Assembly: GCA_040954595.2 (NCBI GenBank)
Contig: CM082597.2
Span: 1,302,001 to 1,366,000 of the forward strand
Direction of reading: 5' to 3'
DNA from: Balanoglossus misakiensis
Taxonomy: Eukaryota > Hemichordata
DNA length: 64,000 nt
This document shows positions 38,011 to 50,915 of the stretch, piece by piece (position 1 is the stretch's first letter; each line of letters opens with the position of its first letter). A program made the position numbers and the translations under genes. Below the pieces are notes generated by a model. That model was given only the letters and a program-made list of their open reading frames with translations, was not told the origin of the DNA and searched no databases.

Positions 38011-40542
38011 GCTGAATTGACAAGGGGTAAGAAAGATAATTGATTTGATTCATCAATGTCCACTGAATAAAGCATCACAGTACTCTATAAACCATCTCAT
38101 TGTTCATATTTAAACAAGGAACACCTGATTAAAATGCAGCAAATGATTATTTGTTTGAGATATTAAGAAAATGGCTGTTTGAACCATGGAATAATTGTAT
38201 TCAGAGCAGTATGGGTGACGCTGGAATGAATGAGATATGATTCAACTTTGTATTAATCAGCATGGTGTCACTAATTTCCTTGCAGAATAAGTAAAACCAC
38301 GACATGTGTACATGTACATTAGAATTTCAATTTGGAAATAAAAGTTCTTCTTGTTGAATATCCTTTGTGTGTATAATCCTGACTCCAGAAAACACAGTTT
38401 TCATGTCAAGTGGGAATTGCGTTGGTTTTCAGGGCGCCCTACCCAGATGCTGCCATTCAACGTTCTTTGTCATGCCAAGCCTTTGCAATAAGACCCATTA
38501 CTGGTAATAGCCAGTCAAGGCCAATGGCACACATGATCTTTCACAGTTGCTCACAGTGTGCCAAGCTGAGCACAAGTACACTATATTCATGATTATTACC
38601 AGACATGTTAAGTTGGTGAAAATAAGTTATAGCTCTGACTTGTAAAAATGTTGTTCAAAGGCCGCTGCATCGAGTTATGATAATTGTTTCCCAACTTCCT
38701 CAAGACATTTGAAACCAGTTAGCAATTGCCTACTTTGCTGACCGGAAGTGTTTCAAGCCTGCTGCAAAAACTATTAACAGTAATGATCATTATAAAACAG
38801 TAAAAAGTGTCATTTGATATATTTTTATCACCACCTTCCGTTTTATGTAAGGCCATGTTACAAAATATAAAACGTTCTCTTCTGATCCAGTGTTGGTTAA
38901 TTTGCATAGCAATGGAACTGATTGTATTGTACATTTCACTGTATGGTGCATTTCTATTGTTTTTCCTGAATTAGTGCTAGATTCTGTAAGGTTGAATTGC
39001 TCTGAAACAGTGTGTTTAATAAGCATTTCAATAAGCAGTCATCTGATATGATTTCCGCTGGATGATGAAATATTTGATCCTTGCGGCAGAAAACACTTGA
39101 TCTTATAAACAACAGTTACCACCTTTGATCAAAGTAGAAAATAGAATGTCATGTTAGGTCTATTCAGATCTGGTAAATATGTTTGTCATATTATGTAAGA
39201 GTCTGACTCTTGGGTGACTCATGAACAGTATAGGTCTTAGTGGGCCTTGTTAGATGTCTTCATGTTTTATTATGTCTTGTCTCATTTCAAGATGTTTTAT
39301 TGCTCTTACGTGGGTAGTTACAGCCATCATCTGAAGCAAATGGGGCAGGGGTATCCTAAATTAAAAATATATAATATGAAAATATATTCTAAAATGTTTT
39401 GTATTTTAATGTTGTTTAGATTAAGATTTTACAATTTGGAAAGAGTTTATTAAGACCTTAGTTTATATGTTCATATATCATTCCTGATTTTCAGGCATCT
39501 ATTTTTAACCAAATGGAAATGTTATGTTAAGATTTTGAGTTGGTTTTGCGTTTCTGTTACAAGTACGTCCTTCTGTCGTCTGCAATTTCTCCTTGTGTTA
39601 TCAGGAATTTTGAGGACTTCTTATTTGCAAATATGGATTCCACTCTCCAGCGAAATGTACAAGACCTTTAAATTCCTGGCAGTTTCAAGTAATGAAATTC
39701 TAATACTGAAAATCACTGCAAAGCATGCTAGAATGCATTTTGGGGATATGACATTTCAGTTGACCTTTACTATCAAGTGGTGGTAACTGGTTATCAGGGA
39801 CAAGATATTTAGACATATCCGTACTGCAGAAACGGAAAACTCATTCCGGCATTTCAAATGTCAGCTCAAAAGCCTTTGATCAGGTCCTCAGGGTGACTGA
39901 TGTTTTCCCTGAAAATCGAGGTCACTTTGAAAAAGATTGAATTTCGCATGATAATCCCCCCTTTCATGCTCATTTCTCCCCTCCCCCCTGTAAGTGTTTT
40001 ATTATTCTGATGCAAAAACACAAGAACAGACAACCCAACTAATCTAGAGGTTGATGAACATACTGTTCTGTTTCAAGGCGTCTAACCAGAAAGCCAAATC
40101 TTACAGTGAAATGTACAAAATTTGGAATGTCTCTTTCAATTACTCATAGCCCTCTATCCGAACCTCTGGTGCTTTTCGTAAACAACCCTCCCTCTTTGCA
40201 TGCTTTCAAAGAAATGAATAAAAAAGGCCTTACATTGACAGGCCTTTTGGGAGAATGTGATAGTGCAGAAAAGAAAAAAAGAAGCCCTTATAATGAGCTT
40301 GGTTTGCAAATCCTACCATTCAACTTTTAATCTGCATTGTTTGTGAGGTGGGTTTATGAGGCCAAGAAGTTTGTGTGTTTGACAAAGCAGACCTTTGGTT
40401 TTGTCAATAAACATGTGGTTTAAATCTTTCTGTTTTAGTTTATAAAACAATGAAAATGGGGTGTGTGTTGGTCCTGTGTGTCTACGTGCAGAGGGGGTGG
40501 ACTTTGTAAAGTTCACGGCAAGGGACTATGGTGAATGGGTGT

Positions 40543-40556
40543 GGGGGGGGGGGGGG
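40543..40556 (+). repeat. Poly-G run (14 nt)
   Basis: An uninterrupted G run on the plus strand inside the inferred first intron of gene B. Confidence 0.9.
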
Positions 40557-43500
40557 AAGAATGCCATGGGACCAGGGGTTTTATGAAAAGCTGAAGAGGG
40601 GTCATTGAGCCCAGCAAGATAATGATCCTTGAAGGTCAACTCTGGTGTGTGGGAAAACCAGCTGCCTCTTTCAGCCGAAACTGGACAATGAACTTGTGCA
40701 CATGAGGACTGTCAACTCCCTTGCACTTATACTTGATTCCACGGTTTGTCGAAATGTTACACTACCACTGCAATTATGATGCAAATTCGACATTGTACCA
40801 ATTTTATATTATTGCCCATTGAAACAAACGAAATGTTCCTTTCACTAGTAAGCACATGTTCATTTCATGATTAGTTTTTGATGCTATACGCAGCAAATTT
40901 TTGGTGTTAACTCTGCTGGGAAGAAGTCATATTCATAATTACATGTATGGATAATATGACATGAGATGTATGGGAATATCGAATTTTCGGAAGGGAAAGT
41001 ATCAATTTCCTTTCCAGTAAATAGGGAATGTTGCAAGGGAAATTGATAAGAACATGACAGCTTTTGAACGCAACGCATTCCCCTTTTAGCTCAATGTCCA
41101 ACTTCCCAGTACCCTTAAAATGTGTAGTGTATATCCATAATGAAATATTCATATTATTAGACATGAAAGAAACATTTAATGACATTTGACAGGATTTGTC
41201 AGGCAGCTGTCATCATACCCAGACTGGAATCCTGGCTGGTGAAAAAAAAATCAGTACTGTGTACTATAAAGTCAAATGAATTTGGTTTCATTTGATTTTC
41301 TTGAAACATGGCCATTTTACACAATATTACAAATCAGTCTGATTATTTTGTACCTCAAATATGCATTGACACTGAAGTGAAAAATGGATGCATTTGATAG
41401 CCGAGCAGACAGTCGATAGACATCCATAAATATTTCACAGTTATTTCCAGTGAATAGATTAATCGACAGCTACAGGAATGTTCCATTATTCTCTTTGCAT
41501 AGGGGTGAGAAGGTTTGATAATGATAAAGAAAAAAGCACTTGCTGTTATCTTGTATAGAAGCATAATTTGTAAGACGGCGTGTGTTTTTGAGTTGGCGTA
41601 CAGGGATTGGGTTGTTTATCATGTGATGTAAATGTCAAATGTATCAGTTGTATTTTCTGATGCAATGATTTCAAGAAACCTCTGTTGTAAATTTGTCATT
41701 CAGGGCAACAATTTAATCTGTTCGTAAGTCTGTCCGGAATACAAGTAGAACCATACGTGCTTCTTCTGTCTGAGGTAATTGCAGAATCGCCCTTTTAACC
41801 TTACTTTTTATCCCTGACATATTCCGAAAGAAATCTCCACTTGCAATAAAGCTGTTGTGGGCAGTTAGGTTTGAAAAGATATAATGACTTGTTTACATAA
41901 GCTGGAGTCTGACATCTGTTACAGATACCATCATACATCTCTGCAATATTGCATTTGTGTTGCTATGGAAACCATTGCTTTGAAATTAATGCATTCAGGG
42001 TTAGCAGTTTACATTTCTGCTGGCCATCATTCAACACGATATTGTTAAGCAGAGTCCTTATCTTTTTAATTCCGTATTATTCTCCAGGATATCAGTGATC
42101 ACAGACGTGCCGTATACGGTTAATTTCGATTCAACGTCCATCTCACTTGAGGCATTAGTGTTTGTAAATTATGCGCAGGGGAGTTCTGACATCAGCTCAG
42201 GATTTATTGAGAACACAGTCACAGTCTACACTGTACAAGCTGCCACGCCCCACTTTTCAGTAAACAGCCTAGCGATCTCAATTATCCAAGGAATTTTGGA
42301 ATTGTGGCTTTTTTCCTGATTATTATGATTGGTGTCTTTACCGTATTATTTACAGGATATTATAATTTCAATCGTTTTGGCAGGATCTTGTTAATTTCGC
42401 ATGACAATTTTATTGAGACGAAAATCCATACCTACGTGCGAGTTTGGACTAGCACTGTCTTGTGGATGCTGTTTTACATTTTCATCAATTATATTGGCAG
42501 AAAGCCATGTTGAAAGGGTGTCATTAAAATTATTGTGTCATGAATTAATAATAAAATGTTAATGAATACTGAGTGATTGTCTTAAAAGTATTCCATCAGC
42601 CGTCTTGTGTTTGTGTTGGCTGTACCCCAAGTGAAGATACATAAATTTCCACAAGAACGTGCCAAACATTCCAAGATAAATTGATGACAGTGTTTCTCTT
42701 ACAAGTCTTGTCAAGCACAAGTCTGTAAAGGTAGAAGGGACAACCAGACTGGTGTAACAACCAAGGGACAACCAGACCAGAGTGTGGGAGAGTCTAGCAC
42801 AGTGTAAAATAAACTAACATATTTTTGGCGTTGTGTAAATTAACACTCTTGAAGAGCATCTACCAGGTTTGCAGATATTTATAGAAGCCCTCTAATTGAG
42901 CACTCATGAATTCCTCTGTTACAGTGACCTATATGCTATCTCCTGCATCGTTACCGTGGCAAGAGTATCCATGGTAACAAAGAGGGTAGACACTCTGTCT
43001 CCTTGTCTAGTCAGTAGGGGAGTTTGCTTTAAAATATATTCCCATGGAAACCTGTGACATATCAGATCATTGGCTGAGAATGGTTCCTGCCTTGCTTCTC
43101 GGCATAATTATTTAATGGATGTAAGAATGTGTTTGTAAATGTTGAGGAGAATATGTTTAGCCGACACTGAGCCAACCCAATGTTAGCCCAATTAGCGAAA
43201 AAAACAACACTTGTTCTGTACTGTAACTCCTGTAGAATTTGGGATGGGCTTACCCCAAATTTAAGTTGCTCTTCAAGATTATACCTCAAGCAACAGAGAC
43301 ATTAACATTTGAGTGAGAGACAGACATAGAAAATGAGTTTGCTAGTCGGACAAACATCACCTTTGTCATTTGCAATGTCCCGGTTTTATAGCCTCGGTCA
43401 CATGACGCTCTCAGCCAGACATTTCTATCAGCTTGAGGCTGTCATCAAAATCACAGATTAACTGGGAGTGCCCCACTGAACTACAGAGCTGTTACTCGAA

Positions 43501-46500
43501 TCAGAATGTAGGTATTTCATTCTTTGTCTGGACTGTTTTTGCAAAGATGCTGTTCTGTGTGCGGGTTCGAAATCATATGCAAATTCACCAGCACTGTATG
43601 TTAATCAGTTTCAAATGATTGGCAGGCAGGGAATATGAATATTACTCGTTTTTTTGCAGGCAACATTTTGTGTTCTGTGTTTACAGTTAGTCTTTGCGAA
43701 ACAGGAAGCACTTTCTCCAAACCGAAATTGTTGTCTGTTGCATGGTATGCAAGTCTGAGAACAGGAAGCTCGTTGGACTGTCTAAGATACCTCTGGTTAA
43801 TGTAAGTCACGCGTCTGTTCCGTACAGTGGGACTTGAAAGTAGACCGTCCATTGGCAAGTAATTTTCTCTTTTGAAATGTGTTTGTTTATGATAATCTTC
43901 TCTTTTTCCCTCTGCCGGAGATGTTTTGATTTTAGCTTAATTGGTGTAGTTGGATGTATCAATCAATTGCGATGAAATTGACGTCACGTAACAGAAGCCA
44001 GTAGGGAAAATAGAACTAGCTCATATTTCTGCTGTGATGGGTTGTGGGTAATATTTTTCCACAATTTTATGTGTTGTGAATTCATAAGTAAGTGAGATAT
44101 TCTGAAAAACAAATGCCACAATGCCAAATATTGAAATTCAACAACACTGCAAATCAGATATTTGTTGCATTCTGTGGGGGAAAAACACAGCCCCAGATAA
44201 GAATTCCATCACGTTGCAATTTTCTCTTAAAAAGAAGGAAAAACATGTGAACGAAATTAGCATGTCTTCCAGGCTATTTTGGTCTGCCATTTTAATCAGG
44301 GGTTTGTGAATACACGTGTCTACCATGTTGCTGCAAAATTCGGCCATACGGTTCCCATTTTTATCCATCGATTCTGACGTGATCCGTTGAACGTCTCTTT
44401 CAACGAAAAGTTGCCCGGATTTTCCTGCGTTGTGTGTGAAAAAAATAAGGTGTAGAAGTAAAAGAAAAAGCATCTGAAAGTGCAAAAGAGTTGTTCGCTT
44501 TGTTCGATTTTTTTTCCAGAATTTCAGAACTAAGAGGTGAAACGGAGTTTCCCCTTTTGTGTAAATGTCTGTGACATTGAAAGGCTAATTACTGGCACAC
44601 TGCCAGGTCTCGTCTTTCAAGGTCATGTCTTCAGAATTCGACAAACTCTAGTAGGATTGCGATCTGTTCAATGTTCCGACCAGATTTGGATATTGATGGT
44701 TTTGAGCAACGCTGACCTGGAAGAGACCTCAATGACTATTTTCGATGGTTTAGTGCGTTTGTGATCAATTAGAGAAATGAACTGCATAATTTATGTCAGT
44801 TTCATTGGATTTTAATTCTGAGCAGCATCAAAACATCCCAGAAATTTGCATTTTTGTAATTTGCATTACCGTTACCCGTACTTACATTGCCGAACACCCT
44901 TGACTTTCGGGGTAAAGCCACTCGGTGAAATGAAGAATTTCTGTTGCAGAGTTGTTTTCATTCTGTTTACTTCAAATTGTAATTGGATCTAGCATAGTTG
45001 ATTGTTTTTTGGAATTTAGGGTGTGACACTAGTTGTTTTTTTACACTTGATCATAAATCGTTCCAAAATTCGCTTGAAATTAAGAAATATTTTTCCATTG
45101 TAAATTTCATTTAAATTAGCTACGTAGGTTGCTCTTACATTATGAAGGATGTTGATTTCAAAGAGGCCACTGTTTTTGGATCATTGACTATATGGGTCAT
45201 GTTTTACGGATCTGCTTCTAATTTACAAACCAACAAGGCGATAACACAAATGAAGAGAATTTGAACAAAGGCCAGACATTCTTAAAATTATCGGCATCCA
45301 AAATTAGCAGAGAATTCACTCGTGCTAGATTAGCCAACCAATCACCCCAGCTAAACAGGAATGTTTTACTGTACGCCAATAAAACTCAAGGTATGCTCCA
45401 TAAATGATGTCAATTCAATGCTTTTATGTTGGATATGGAGACATTGAGAATAGTACAATTAATGGATGATAAAAAGTTTCCATGGAAACACCACAGTGTC
45501 AAAAAAGGATGAAATATCACAAAAGAATGAGAATATGACAACCTTTGTATTAGTCGCTCCTTGTCCTCAGAAAGTAGGACAACTATAGAACGGGAATTAT
45601 GAAATAAAAATAGAAAGGAAAAATAGCATGATTTCACAACAACAGCTGACATCTCGTGTCAGCAAGGGGTCACAGAGAGAGAGTGTACCCCCAATGATCA
45701 ATCTTTCATTCTGTCACCTTGTACTGAACTCATTTCATAATCATTTGAGGGTACAGCTAGATGAGAAGCATATTTTATTATTTGTTCAGAGAAATATGTG
45801 GCATAAATCTGTAAATATGGACCAAGAGAGTGAGCGTACATTTTCTTAGCTCTGTGTGTATCAAAACAAGCAACATTTTAAACTCCCATGATGCATCATT
45901 GAGATGGCTAAGATGAAAGTGTGGCAGATGAATACAGTTTTGGTTTTGAAGTTTCTGTGGACTGAATCTAAAGAAACGCAACCATGCAAATCCCACTGTA
46001 CTTCAAAATTCCTAGTATTCATCTATTTAAATCAGTCGAGTGTTTTGCATGAACACTGAGGGTTGCATAAACACTGAGGCTTGTAATAAAAGTTTACATG
46101 CAAGTTATGGTTCTGCATTACTTTTAAGATGGAGCTCTGTGACCTGTTCCGTCCAATCATGTCGCCATGTTGATGTGTTAATATAATTTGCCGCTGCACA
46201 CATGCAATAACAGGTGACGGTACACTTAGTGGCACCACCATATTTGATGTCAATTTTCACTTTCCAGGGCCTTGATACAGCGAGCAAGCTTCCATTATGT
46301 TCAGTTTCCATTTTAAAGAGTGAGGGTTCTCTTTGTGTGGTGAAGTACTTATGGGATTTGCCTGCATGGAGGTTCTGCCCAGCTCATGATATTCAAGGCT
46401 TGTGTGACATCACCGTTGCTAGGGTAACAGACTCCGCCATTTTAAGTATGACTGCATCAACGTGTGTGCACGTAACCTTCATCGACACGTCTGCAATAAA

Positions 46501-47193
46501 AACCTAATCTTGCCTGTCTAATAGAGTTAAAATTTGCCTGTCTGATGACGTTAATATGAATCTTGTTTTTTCGGGGGGAATGTACAACTGGAGGGACATT
46601 TTGAACATTTTAAATTTATTTGCGTTGGTTGGGGATCCATATTGGATTATTGGGATTAAACAAACAAAAAATAACAGGTTGTTTATTAATTTTTTGAAAT
46701 GTTAGAAGGATTGAGACAGATAAATGTGAAGCATTGATTAAACATAGAGGAAAATATTCTTGTGAAGTGTTGACATCACTAGAAATGTCAAGGGTTGGAT
46801 GCTGTTGAACAAACACTCTGGTTACTTTGGTGTGTGTTCTGAAATTGGTCACATGGCATGATTTGATTATTACACTATCCATCAATTCACAATGGACCAA
46901 GGTGGTAAGCCCTAATCGGTTAAGTCAACACAAACCCCATTCATTGGTGCGGGACCCCTTCCAGCCCAGACGCTGACCCATATTCCGGCCATTCTTCGCG
47001 AATTGAATACAGACGCTGGTTAAAAATTCCAGACACGACTATCGTGGCTATCTCAGTAGTGCTGTGGCTCGTTTGCTGGTGAGATAATTTCAGTCTGCGG
47101 GTTTTCTGTGAGTGAGCAAGTACAGTAGCGTTTCTGTCTCTGCCAACGGGGGAAAACAGCGGAGTTTGGAAACCACAGAGTGGCCTTACGGGA

Positions 47194-47262
47194 TATATAC
47201 CCTCACAAGGAGTTCGTTGCGTGAAATTCGAAGCAGTTGATCCTGAAATCACTACGGACCAT
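47194..47262 (+). promoter_or_regulatory. Candidate alternative promoter and first exon of gene B
   Basis: TATATA at 47194-47199 is followed about 65 nt later by CAT|GTGAGT, a usable donor. The 300 nt before it are CpG-richer than the surrounding intron. If used, it would give a shorter transcript with the same protein start at 50870. Confidence 0.25.
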
Positions 47263-50200
47263 GTGAGTCGAGTTTGTAGGGTGGTTGCAACTGATTTCGA
47301 GTATGTTGGCGTGTGTGTGTCAGATGATTTCTGAGGATAAGATGATATTAGATCAGATCAGATTTGATTTGCGTTCACCAGTGGTGCAAGAGGTCTCAAT
47401 ACACTATGATTTCACATGTACGTTGTACTTCATGTGTTTGGGCGTATCAATCAGTCAATCATGCATCGGTACAACCGCATCGATTTTTACTTAACACGTA
47501 GACATCAACATGTGCTGCACTTGTCTAATGGCAAGCTTTTTTAGTGCAGTTGAAAGGTGGGTAATGCAAAGTTGAAAATATGTTGTAGCAACACTGAAGA
47601 AAGTATTGCTATGCATATAAGACATTTTGTGTGTTTTCTATCCCGTTGCCCCTGTAGTACGTTTTAAAAAAGGCTGCTTGAAAGACGACAAGGTTAAACC
47701 ACTTCACCCCAGGGTCCATGGATTGTTTGCCGCCAAGCGGTCTTATCATTGTTGGGGAGGGGGGAAGGGGTTAAACCACAATTTATGGCTGAGAAAAAGG
47801 TCAATGAAAACATGCCATAACACATAGCTGTGTTTGAGAGAGTGGTACAAGCACAGGTAAATTTGCAGTTATATCAGTTATAGTATTAATAACATGATTT
47901 GGTTGTCAATTTCTTTGGCTGCTTTGTGTACATTTCCCTGAGCTTATACAGGTACACCCTCAGTGATTTATGTTGTTGTTCAGGTTTTTAGAAAACCATC
48001 ACAATATCAGTGTTGATGTGATGTTTTAGAATGTCTGCTTGGAGAGAGTGGCTATTCTTGTACTGCAGCTTTTTAGCTGTGTGTGTATGATGGTTATAAT
48101 TACTTGGAGTTTGAAAATATTCTTATTCGAAGCAACTGTTGGAAGTGTTTGGACATGCCCAATCACAGATTGGGACTCTATAATTGGATCAGACATTTCC
48201 ATGTGAAAGTAACGGCCATTGTTATGCAAATGAGTGTACATAAGATATGCTAATTGGATTCATTGATAAACCACTCTGTGATGTCATTTCAAAGGAATCC
48301 ATGTGTGTTTCAGCCATTTGTAAAAGTCCCTGAAACCCATTTGTGACTCGACAAACAACCTTGTCTTCAGTCAGCAGCGGAACGAACCTAACACGTGTTG
48401 CATTCTGGCTGAAAGGTACAATTTTGGCGTTTGTTGCCTTAACTGAAAGTTACAACTTGGCATTCTTTTCTGTCGGGATTTGGGAACACACATAAAACCA
48501 AGGAAGTTTCACCATTAAGGTATGATTACTTTCTTTGTATGGTTCTGGACTCGGTGAATAGACATGTTGGGATCTCATAAAATGATTGTGGAGTCCCTAG
48601 CACTGAGATTCCCTCGTAAAATGACTGCTGTCCCCAGCACTTGGGGTTCCTGGTAACAGTAACTGCGTACTGTCAAGTACATAGAGCTAGAACTTTGTAA
48701 ACATGGATGTAGCACTGTACTTCTACTTCAACGTCAAGGTGTTTTTCACTGGTGTAAACCAACTGAACTGTTATTGACCTTCGTCCTAGATTTTTCGTAT
48801 GATTGATCTCATTCCAGCATTTGTTAAGTCATGTCCTTTCAAGTATTTCCACCCATGATGGTGACATTTTTCTTCATCTTGGACATATCCTATTTTCAAA
48901 CCATTATCAAAAGTGAAAATGAAAACCACATACTGTGCCTTGTCAGTGTGGACATGAAACGTCAGCAAGACATTCTTCTCTTCTGAGGACACTCTCCTAC
49001 AAGACTGAGTGCATGGTACGTTAGCTTGAGTTGATGTAGAATTCTGTGAACTAAATCAAGCTTGAAAATACAAACATTGTACTTTTCACACAATCCATTG
49101 GTGACTCTAAAATAAACACAGACTTTGCATGTGACTAGTTGTCCTACAAAAAACCCCAAAGATTGATGTGTCCTGGACTTGTTGGCTTTTACTAATCATG
49201 TTAAGTTGAAGGACATTTCTTGTGTCGATCACACACAAATATAGAAGCAGATTAAATTCACCTTCACCCATGAAATGTGCAAAGATATGATGTACATTGC
49301 AACAAACTTTGCCCCTGAAATGTACATGGTTGAATCGTACACATAGCTTGACAAACACTGCACGAAATACCTAGCAGTAACTTCGATAATTCCCAGTGCA
49401 ACATTGCTCTTTTTCCTGCGAATAACGGCAGTAAACGTTTTATCAGTGTAGCAAGATAGTTAGCACAGCATTATAATGTCCAGGGGCTGATCATGTATTG
49501 GTTCATAAAACACTGATCAAATCTTATGATTCCTCAAAGAAAATAGATATTTGTAGAGAAGATCCTGCCAGCTTTTAGGCTGAAGAAAGTGAACTTTTGT
49601 CACCAGTGTTCTTGTTAGAAAACATTTAAAAAACAGTGGGGCGTGTTCGCAAACATGTAGTCTTTGTAGCCATAAATATTAGCCAAGCAATTGTAAAGTT
49701 TATAAATTTATGTCCTGAGATGACCCCCGCACGTTTAATCCTGTAAAATAAACAACAGAGGTGATGCATGATAGAAGACAGGGCAAAGTCTTGAGAAGTT
49801 TATTAGACTTGAGGCTGGTATACAAGTTCCATAGTGCAGGACTAGTTTTCAAACACAGCGTGCATCCAAAAAAGCAAAACCAGGTTGAACTGTGAATTTC
49901 TTGTTTGTTAATCATGTGTATCCCCCCCTTCAGGGTGTGTTCATTGAACTCAAATGGTGTCACAACCCGATGTTTTTCCTGTTCTGTCGCAAACAGACAG
50001 AAACCACTGACAGCTTTTCATTTGAAGACACCCTAATCTCCCAGACATCAGATATTTTCCTCTAAGATTGTGCGTGGTCTGGTAAATATGGTCTGGTGAA
50101 ACTTATCCTTTAAACTCTATGTTTGTGGTCCTTCGAAGTGATACTGATATATATAGCTTATAGCTTTTTGTGTATGCCTGTATGAAAATATCTCGTCTCT

Positions 50201-50869
50201 TGAGTTCATCTGCTGTGCTACTCCGCAGTAGGAGAAAAAATTGATATAAATGGAAAGTTATGTGATGTAAATGTTAATGTTACTGATCACTATGACCTGA
50301 GCACCTCAATTTTCTGTTACGCAGTTGATGTCATGACTCTTGGAATCAAATCCCAGCACATAATTTGGTGGATTGTCCTGTGGTCAATTTGATATCAAGA
50401 CTTGATAGATGAAAGTATTCTCCTTGAGGCGGAGTTCTGTGTGGTATAATCAGCGTTTCTGAAAAATTGAGAGAGAATATTTTGAAAGTAACCACAGTTG
50501 CTTTGAGTCGAACAGTCAGAAACCATTTTCGTTGGTCAAGTTTTTTTTGGGGGGAACCTTCATCTTCATCTGAGTTCCAGACTCCAGTGGAAACTTCTGT
50601 GATATCCACCACAAAAAGGTCGGATTGTAATACGATATTTCCTCGGATGACAGCACAGGTCATAAGATCAAACCTGTTTACAACAGTTTAAATTTCTGAT
50701 TTCAAATTACCAGTGCTGTTGTTAGACTTTATTTGGACTGGAAATCGCAGCTCGGTCCTAGGAATCGTGCAATTAGTAGACAGAATGATGCCGTAGTTTC
50801 TAACTTGAGTGTACTCACTGTTTTGTTTTGATCTTTGATTTGTTTCAGATTGTCTGGTAAAAGTTCAGG

Positions 50870-50915
50870 ATGGATGTACTGAAATTATTCCTGTTGTGTC
50901 TCTTGCCGCTTGCAG
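50870..50915 (+). CDS. Gene B exon 2: start codon and signal peptide
   Basis: The acceptor TTTGTTTCAG ends at 50848 and 21 nt of 5' UTR precede ATG. The peptide MDVLKLFLLCLLPLA is a standard secretion signal. The exon ends in phase 1 at GCAG|GTAAGT. Like gene A, the signal peptide begins Met-Asp and sits in its own small exon. Confidence 0.9.

Larger units (their letters stand above)
36549..50848 (+). other. Gene B intron 1 (14.3 kb, inferred)
   Basis: No protein-coding exon was recognised. It contains a perfect 19-bp inverted repeat (37933-38010), a tRNA-like fragment (about 37795-37850), a 14-G run at 40543, a short direct repeat GGGACAACCAGAC near 42735 and 42767, and two candidate alternative first exons. 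The first kilobase is CpG-richer than the remainder. Confidence 0.5.
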
